35,525 nucleotides of DNA, taken from JANNYA01 sp031409855. GTDB lineage: Bacteria > Pseudomonadota > Gammaproteobacteria > Xanthomonadales > SZUA-5. Each line of letters begins with the position of its first letter. Position 1 is the stretch's first letter. The notes under the pieces are model-generated. The model was not told where the DNA came from. It did no database searches and saw only the letters and a list, made by a program, of their open reading frames with translations. The DNA lies in NCBI GenBank assembly GCA_031409855.1, contig JANNYA010000126.1, positions 1 through 35,525 of the forward strand, in the 5' to 3' direction. The translations under genes and the position numbers were made by a program. This document shows positions 30,641 to 35,525 of the stretch, one piece after another.

Positions 30641-30698
30641 TTGTTTGCCGTGTCGCCTTGCGGCGAGACTTGTTTGCCGTGTCGCCTTGCGGCCGGAT
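30641..30698 (+). repeat. 29-bp tandem repeat, two copies
   Basis: Two adjacent 29-base units (30641-30669 and 30670-30698) both start TTGTTTGCCGTGTCGCCTTG and differ only in the last few bases. A partial third copy (TTGTTTG) follows at 30699. A GCGCTG/CAGCGC hairpin lies just before at 30623-30640. The unit sits between the divergent ivd and lipoprotein-like genes. Confidence 0.9.
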
Positions 30699-30775
30699 TT
30701 GTTTGAAAAACACTTGCACACGCCGAACGACGGTTTCAGACTAAGGCACTTAACTAGTCATCTTTTGGAGTTCCC

Positions 30776-31261
30776 ATGCCCCTAGGCCGTGCCCGCCGGA
30801 TTGGCATTTTTGTTTTGACCGCGTTCCTAGTATTGGTGAGTGTCGGATGTGATGACACGGCAACCGTTGCTGCGCAAAAAACCATCAGCGTCCCCAGCAC
30901 GGATCAAGACGTGGAATGGAAACAGTTTGTTGATGATGTCGCGAGAAGCAAAAGAATTAAGGGCAAAACAAAGTCCATTTATGTGCGCTTTTTAGCCACC
31001 ACGGAAGACACCAAAGGCCATTTGCGCGATACGCAGCAGTCTTTTAGTCGAGGCGTGGCACCCGGCACACTGATGGTGTTTGGCTCGTACAATTCACGCA
31101 ATATGGCGGATTTGCTGGTCGATGCATTCAACACCGAATATATCGACGGCAAACTGAGTGGTGCGCGTTTGGTGTTTGTCGGGCAACGCACGGACGAGGG
31201 GCGAGTTAAAGCCGCCTCGGTTAAATCTGGCGTTACTTTTGAGTTTTATCCGGTTGATTGA
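30776..31261 (+). CDS. putative lipoprotein, unrecognised
   Basis: A 161-residue secreted protein I do not assign to a family. The N-terminus has basic residues and a hydrophobic stretch (about 9-24), then C25 (VSVGCDD). The -3 position is serine rather than Leu/Val/Ile, so the lipobox is imperfect but lipidation is still plausible; D26 at +2 would favour inner-membrane retention. The mature part has a mixed alpha/beta pattern (SIYVRFLATTED, GTLMVFGSYNSRNMADLLVDAF, ARLVFVG) suggesting a compact single domain. ATG at 30776 has GGAG at 30767-30770. The next gene starts 8 bases before its stop, so they form an operon. Confidence 0.7.
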   Translation: MPLGRARRIGIFVLTAFLVLVSVGCDDTATVAAQKTISVPSTDQDVEWKQFVDDVARSKRIKGKTKSIYVRFLATTEDTKGHLRDTQQSFSRGVAPGTLMVFGSYNSRNMADLLVDAFNTEYIDGKLSGARLVFVGQRTDEGRVKAASVKSGVTFEFYPVD

Positions 31262-32003
31262 TCAACGAACAGCGGGCGCACTGCTTGCGGTTTTTGCCCT
31301 GGCAGTGTTTTTGCCAACCCAGATTCACGCGGCACGTAACAAAATTTACAGCTGCGACGATGCGACGGGAACACGCGTTTTTCAAGATCAACCCTGTGGC
31401 ACCCACTTAAAACCTTGGGAGCGCGATTTAACTGATCGCACCCGTTGGACGAACCCTGTCCGCACCCGCGGTGGTTGCGCTGTGCGTTCGCCAACGGTTG
31501 CCCTGACGTGGTTGCGCGTCGATGCACCGATTACTTTTGATGGCGGCGTGGCCTTGGTTCTGAACGCCGACGAGTCTGGCACGGCCGCAGCCATCGTTGT
31601 CGAAGCGGCTTGGCCTAGGAACGATCAAGCTGAAGCCACCACAGCAACCACAAATTCCGACACAAATGCGCGAACCGTTCGCACTGAGCTTGTCGAAGTG
31701 CCACCGAAGCTTTCCACAAATGTTCATACCAGCCGCCGCCTAGAACTTTCCGGAAATATCGCCGCTCAAGCCATAGTTCCCGATGGCCATAGCGAATTTG
31801 TCGTCGATAGCATGGACGACCCGACACGCATGCGCTATGGCTATCGGCAAACGTCTGGTTTGCTACGCGCGCTAAAGAAAGCCGCTGCGCTAAAATTTCG
31901 GCTGACGCTGCGCAGCCCCGAGGTTTCCGTGATCAGCGCCAGCCTTGAACTCAATGGACTGGATGCTGCCGTGGATGCGCTTAATAGGTGTGCTGAGCGC
32001 TGA
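31254..32003 (+). CDS. secreted DUF4124-like protein with an internal REP-encoded segment
   Basis: A 249-residue protein. The frame is open from 31158, but a TTG at 31254 gives a complete signal peptide (hydrophobic core about 9-20, cleavage probably after Ile-His-Ala) and overlaps the preceding gene by 8 bases. After the signal, NKIYSCDDATGTRVFQDQPCG resembles a DUF4124 domain, with two conserved cysteines. The rest is unrecognised, with a beta-rich middle and the C-terminal LRALKKAAALKFRLTLRS. At 31674-31701 a REP-like palindrome lies in the coding sequence and encodes TVRTELVEVP; it matches the intergenic element at 1887-1914. The function is unknown. An 89-base gap precedes the imelysin gene. 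Confidence 0.7.
   Translation: MIDQRTAGALLAVFALAVFLPTQIHAARNKIYSCDDATGTRVFQDQPCGTHLKPWERDLTDRTRWTNPVRTRGGCAVRSPTVALTWLRVDAPITFDGGVALVLNADESGTAAAIVVEAAWPRNDQAEATTATTNSDTNARTVRTELVEVPPKLSTNVHTSRRLELSGNIAAQAIVPDGHSEFVVDSMDDPTRMRYGYRQTSGLLRALKKAAALKFRLTLRSPEVSVISASLELNGLDAAVDALNRCAER
31674..31701 (+). repeat. REP-like palindrome inside the DUF4124-like gene
   Basis: GTTCGCACTGAG is followed by CTTGTCGAAGTGC. The arms GCACT/AGTGC replace GCCCT/AGGGC of the copy at 1887-1914, so pairing is kept. The reading frame encodes the peptide VRTELVEV, a known product of this repeat consensus. Confidence 0.8.
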
Positions 32004-32092
32004 GTCCATAGCAAACGGGCGATCCTTTTGTGATTGATGCGAGTAATGCTGATTTCGCATAAGCTCGAACTTTGCTCTATTCGACCTAGACC

Positions 32093-32977
32093 ATGTTGCT
32101 AATCATTAGAAACTGGACCAAAACGCTAATTTTGGCGTTCTTGATCATCCCAATTGCCGCAAGCGCTGCGACGCTAGCACCTGCTCAATACAAAGCTGGC
32201 GCTACGGCAAAATATGACGCAAGCGCAGTGCAGCAAAGCTATGTGGGCCTCGCTGGTGGCCTGTATAGCAATGCGCTGGGTGCCGCTTTAGCGTTATCCA
32301 AAGCCATCGAAGCCTTAGGTAATGCGCCCGATGCAAAGGCCTTGGATGCAGCGCGTAGCGCATGGATCAACGCGCGCACTAGCTATCTGGCCACCGCCGC
32401 ATTTCGTTTTTATGGCGGGCCGATCGATGGACAAAAAAGCGCAAGTCGAGCGGCTGGCCCAGAGTTGGCGCTAAGCAATAACTTTCGCACGATTGAAACA
32501 GCGCTGTGGGGCAAGGGCAAACGCGCAGGTTTAAGCACCACCGCAAAAGCTTTGCACAGCGATTTAGCTTTCGTGTTGAAAGAGTGGGACCCAATTCGGC
32601 GCACTGGCTATGCGCAAGAATTTCTGCAGCTCGACGGCCCGGAAGCGATTGGACGCATGCTGCGTGGACTAGGCATGCAGGCCCTAGAACTGGCGAAAAG
32701 GCCGCCCAGCGATACGCGCAGCAATGAACTCGCCGCTATTTTGCTGGGCGTGCAAAGCATTTGGCACGCAAAGTTGAACAACATCACTGCGCCAAGTATC
32801 GAGGCGCTGCTGGCAAAAATCGATCCGAATACGGCAGCAGCGGTCAGTAGCGCGCTGGCAAGCGCGCAAACGCAAGCGAATGCGAAGGATCCGGCCTTAC
32901 CCGCAACCTTGCAAAAACTGATCCTCGCTATTGCCAACGCGGGAACCAAGTTGGGTGTGGCGATCAACATTAATTAG
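32093..32977 (+). CDS. imelysin-like (M75 family) secreted protein
   Basis: A 294-residue secreted all-helical protein. After a signal peptide (cleavage near ASA at 25), the mature part YVGLAGGLYSNALGAALALSKAIEAL, ARSAWINARTSYLATAAFRFYGGPID and FLQLDGPEAIGRMLRGLGMQALELA follow the imelysin/IrpA fold. The family's GxHxxE motif is changed: at this place the sequence reads N130-F-R132-T-I-E135, with arginine where histidine is expected. The following di-heme oxidoreductase gene is a common neighbour of imelysin genes in proteobacteria, in loci linked to iron acquisition. A role in iron handling is therefore likely but not shown, and the changed motif casts doubt on metal or peptidase function. 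Confidence 0.82.
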   Translation: MLLIIRNWTKTLILAFLIIPIAASAATLAPAQYKAGATAKYDASAVQQSYVGLAGGLYSNALGAALALSKAIEALGNAPDAKALDAARSAWINARTSYLATAAFRFYGGPIDGQKSASRAAGPELALSNNFRTIETALWGKGKRAGLSTTAKALHSDLAFVLKEWDPIRRTGYAQEFLQLDGPEAIGRMLRGLGMQALELAKRPPSDTRSNELAAILLGVQSIWHAKLNNITAPSIEALLAKIDPNTAAAVSSALASAQTQANAKDPALPATLQKLILAIANAGTKLGVAININ

Positions 32978-33011
32978 CGCTTGCTATCAGATGTTGCGGC
33001 GAGGGTTGCTG

Positions 33012-34418
33012 ATGATGCTGCAGCGGCGATTTTTAATACTGACCATCGGGCTCGCGTTGCTTGCTGGGCTTGCCCTGCTGATTACCCGTAATATCAATTC
33101 GCCCACATCGCACAAAACAACGGCGGGCGAGTATTTGTATGACGCCAATCACGTTACTTTTAGCCACCCGGCACCGGCGCTAAACGCGAAACAGCGGCAG
33201 ATATTTAATCTAGGCAATCGCATATTCAACACGAACTGGACAGCCGCTAGCGATGCAAAAACTGGGTTTGATGGCCTAGGCCCGCTCTACAACCGCGCCT
33301 CGTGTGCTGCCTGCCACATGCGCGATGGCCGCGGCCAGCCGCCAAATGACGCAACTAAAAGCAGCGCGCAACCGCCACTTTCGATGCTGATACGCATCAG
33401 CATCGCCGGAAATGTGGTGCACGGCGCACCTAAGCCCGTGCCGGGCTATGGCTTACAAATTAACGACCAAGCCCTACCCGGCCTAACGCCTGAAGCCAGC
33501 GTCGCGCTGACTTGGCACGAACTGCCCGGCACGTATGGCGATGGTGAAAACTTTAGCCTGCGCGCACCGACGATTAAGCTTCGCAAGTCAGGCTATGGCA
33601 CCTTGCCAGCCAATATCCTGACTTCCGCCCGCGTTGCACCGGCCGTGTTCGGGCTGGGCTTGATTGAGGCACTCAGTGATGCCAGCATTTTGGCGCTGGT
33701 AGATCCAAACGATGTTAATAAAGACGGCATTTCCGGGCGCGCGAATACGGTTTACTCCCGCCAAATGCGCGCAATGGCCCTCGGGCGCTACGGCTGGAAG
33801 GCGAATGTCGCGACTTTGACCGATCAAACGCAGGACGCGGCACTCTTCGATATCGGGCTTAGCTCCGCGCACTATCCGCAGCAAAATTGCGAGCCGGAGC
33901 AAATCGCGTGCAGACGGGCTAAAACTGGCAGTGGTCCCGAGCTTTCCCGCGCTTTCACCGAAAAACTGACCCGCTACGTGCAAATGCTGGGCGTGCCCAA
34001 GCCGCGTCCAGCAACCCTTGAAAGTACACGCGGCGAAGCGCTGTTTCGCGACTTTCAATGCGCTGCATGCCACATCGTATCCAGCACCACGTCAACGCAT
34101 TCCAGCCTGAGCTATTTGCGCAATCAAGTTTTTCAACCCTACACCGATCTTTTACTGCACGACATGGGCGAAGGTTTGAGCGATCACCGCCCCGATTTCG
34201 CGGCAAGTGGCGCGGAATGGCGCACCGCACCACTTTGGGGTATTGGGCTAATCCCGGACATTAACGGACACAGTTTTTATCTGCACGATGGCCGTGCACG
34301 CGGCATAGCCGAGGCATTTTTGTGGCACGGCGGTGAGGCGCAGTCAGCGAAAGAACGCTTTCGCAACGCAAGCAGCGCTGATCGAAAGGCGCTGATTGCG
34401 TTTGTGAATCGGCTGTAG
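33012..34418 (+). CDS. di-heme oxidoreductase (DUF1111, thiol oxidoreductase-like cytochrome c)
   Basis: A 468-residue exported cytochrome c with an N-terminal membrane anchor (about 7-24). Two CxxCH heme c sites are present: SCAACHMRDGRGQPP near residue 100 and QCAACHIV near 355. FDGLGPLYNRASCAACH, GLGLIEALSDASILALVD and the C-terminal FYLHDGRARGIAEAFLWHGGEA are typical of the DUF1111/di-heme oxidoreductase family. It probably acts in the periplasm as an electron-transfer oxidoreductase paired with the imelysin protein. ATG at 33012 (ATGATG) is chosen because GAGGG lies at 33001-33005; the frame is open from 32931, which would overlap the imelysin gene. Confidence 0.88.
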   Translation: MMLQRRFLILTIGLALLAGLALLITRNINSPTSHKTTAGEYLYDANHVTFSHPAPALNAKQRQIFNLGNRIFNTNWTAASDAKTGFDGLGPLYNRASCAACHMRDGRGQPPNDATKSSAQPPLSMLIRISIAGNVVHGAPKPVPGYGLQINDQALPGLTPEASVALTWHELPGTYGDGENFSLRAPTIKLRKSGYGTLPANILTSARVAPAVFGLGLIEALSDASILALVDPNDVNKDGISGRANTVYSRQMRAMALGRYGWKANVATLTDQTQDAALFDIGLSSAHYPQQNCEPEQIACRRAKTGSGPELSRAFTEKLTRYVQMLGVPKPRPATLESTRGEALFRDFQCAACHIVSSTTSTHSSLSYLRNQVFQPYTDLLLHDMGEGLSDHRPDFAASGAEWRTAPLWGIGLIPDINGHSFYLHDGRARGIAEAFLWHGGEAQSAKERFRNASSADRKALIAFVNRL

Positions 34419-34467
34419 AATGCGCGACGCATGAAAACCAGTGCCGGCGCTGCTATTGTTGCGCCCT

Positions 34468-35525
34468 ATGCAAATACTTAGCTGGCATCGCCGCAACTTA
34501 ATCAAGCTTCATAGTTTCCCGCGCTTTCTGTGGACGCGCTTTTGGGACGACCAGTGCTTTGAAGCGGCGGGTGCGCTCGCCTACACCACCATGCTGGCGA
34601 TGGTTCCCTTAGGCGCGGTTAGCCTGTCTATTATTTCGGCATTTCCGCAATTTCAGACCGTTAAAGAGCAGCTGCTGGAATTTATCTTCACGCAGTTTGT
34701 GCCCAGCGCAGGCATTTCCATCAAGCAATACATTGAGCCACTTTTTGACCGTGCGTCATCACTGACGATTCCGGGCGTGATCGCGCTGATGGTTTCCGCT
34801 GTGCTGATGATGAATTCGATTGAAACCACCTTTAATCGGATTTGGCGTTCACCTACGGCGCGCCCACCAATGGCGCGTTTCGTGGTGTTTTGGGCAGCAT
34901 TGACGCTCGGGCCGCTGTTGCTTGCGGCGTCACTCGCAATGACCGGCTATGCGCGCAGCCTGCCGATGCTGCAAAAGGCGGCAACTCAGGCGGATGAGCT
35001 GGGTGCCACCTCCTGGGCGCTAGGCTTCGTGCCCGTATTGATCGAATTTATTGCCTTCACACTAAGCTATGTGATCGTGCCGCACCGGGAAGTGCTCTGG
35101 CGCCACGCCGCAGCCGGTGGTTTGGTGGCAACAATTTTTTTTGAAATCGCCAAACGCGGCTTCGTTTGGTATGTCGCGGCGTTCCCGGCGACACGCCAAA
35201 TTTATGACGCATTGAGTTTGTTACCGGTATTTATACTGTGGCTGTACGTACTTTGGCTGATTGCGCTATTAGGCGCCAGTTTCGCCGCCAGCCTTGCGGC
35301 CTACCGCTTTGAGCGCGACCAACCGCCGGTACCGCCTGACGAATGGCTGCCCTTGGCCTTGCGCGTGTTGGGCCAACTCAAACAAGCGCAACAGCGCGGC
35401 GATGGCATGAGCAGCGCCGATTTGAAAGAACGCATAGCGAATCTGACCGACGACTTATTGCAGCGGTTTTTAGCCGATTTTGATGCGCTCAAGCTCGTGC
35501 AACGCACCGAGCTAGGCCGCTGGGT
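34468..35525 (+). CDS. YihY family inner membrane protein, 5' part
   Basis: The frame starts at ATG 34468 and runs past the window end (352 codons visible). It matches the YihY/UPF0761 (formerly BrkB/RNase BN-like) membrane family. CFEAAGALAYTTMLAMVPLGAVSLSI contains the family's AAxLAYTTxLALVP motif near residues 30-45. IPGVIALMVSAVLMMNSIETTFNRIWR follows, and then about four more membrane segments including WLYVLWLIALLGASFAASLA. The visible C-terminal part is a cytoplasmic helical tail. Its function is unresolved; the old RNase BN label is considered wrong for this family. No Shine-Dalgarno is seen, but TGCTATTGT just upstream could make the message leaderless. Confidence 0.92.
   Translation, partial: MQILSWHRRNLIKLHSFPRFLWTRFWDDQCFEAAGALAYTTMLAMVPLGAVSLSIISAFPQFQTVKEQLLEFIFTQFVPSAGISIKQYIEPLFDRASSLTIPGVIALMVSAVLMMNSIETTFNRIWRSPTARPPMARFVVFWAALTLGPLLLAASLAMTGYARSLPMLQKAATQADELGATSWALGFVPVLIEFIAFTLSYVIVPHREVLWRHAAAGGLVATIFFEIAKRGFVWYVAAFPATRQIYDALSLLPVFILWLYVLWLIALLGASFAASLAAYRFERDQPPVPPDEWLPLALRVLGQLKQAQQRGDGMSSADLKERIANLTDDLLQRFLADFDALKLVQRTELGRW

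Overview
This window looks like ordinary chromosome from a gammaproteobacterium, most likely from or close to the Xanthomonadales. The grounds are: a DUF2066 / AI-2E permease / hda block; an Entner-Doudoroff edd-glk pair; a succinate dehydrogenase of the mitochondrial/alphaproteobacterial type whose SdhB reads very like Xanthomonadales SdhB; and short palindromic repeats (REP-like, and paired inverted REPs) of the kind scattered through those genomes. The assignment is by inspection only. No rRNA, tRNA, phage, CRISPR array or insertion-sequence transposase was seen.

Layout. 1-2656: DUF2066 protein (5' end cut off by the window), AI-2E permease, and the replication regulator Hda. 2688-6077: BenE-type transporter, MAPEG protein, secreted TPR protein and a PNPOx-like flavoprotein (minus strand). 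6393-9268: edd-glk, coupled by a 1-nt overlap. 9278-10728 (minus): a Rossmann-fold oxidoreductase and a vapBC-type toxin-antitoxin pair with a readable promoter/operator. 10846-12386: a redox cluster of a membrane-anchored double thioredoxin-fold protein, Ohr peroxidase and a small Rieske ferredoxin. 12465-13751: DUF937-OmpA protein, followed by a repeat-rich gap. 14007-16566 (minus): three-gene operon of a MoxR AAA ATPase, a membrane coiled-coil protein and a spermidine-synthase-like protein. 16733-18277: rsmE and a solitary PhnD-like binding protein (minus).

18415-23292 is the metabolic centrepiece. ygfZ (minus) is divergent from an SDHAF4 (DUF1674) assembly factor, then come sdhC, sdhD, sdhA, an unrecognised 63-residue basic protein, and sdhB. 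Four structural subunits, a flavinylation-type assembly factor and an Fe-S maintenance protein are thus packed together. No sdhE follows sdhB in the window.

23544-29360: 2OG-Fe(II) oxygenase, FimT-like pseudopilin, PfkB sugar kinase, Uma2-family protein, zinc alcohol dehydrogenase, and an AAA/PD-(D/E)XK protein with a changed Walker B box and an in-frame repeat insertion. 29380-30537: isovaleryl-CoA dehydrogenase. 30776-34418: a lipoprotein-like protein, a DUF4124-like secreted protein, an imelysin-like protein and a di-heme oxidoreductase, the last two being a pair known from iron-associated loci. 34468-end: YihY family membrane protein, cut off by the window.

The most unusual material is repeat-derived. 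REP-like hairpins have entered two coding regions in frame, a 15-bp repeat has expanded inside a third gene, and two intergenic sites share a paired-hairpin element that is preceded at both sites by related tandem repeats. Other points of interest are the MoxR operon with no VWA partner, the small basic ORF inside the sdh operon, and substitutions at signature residues in the AAA and imelysin-like proteins.
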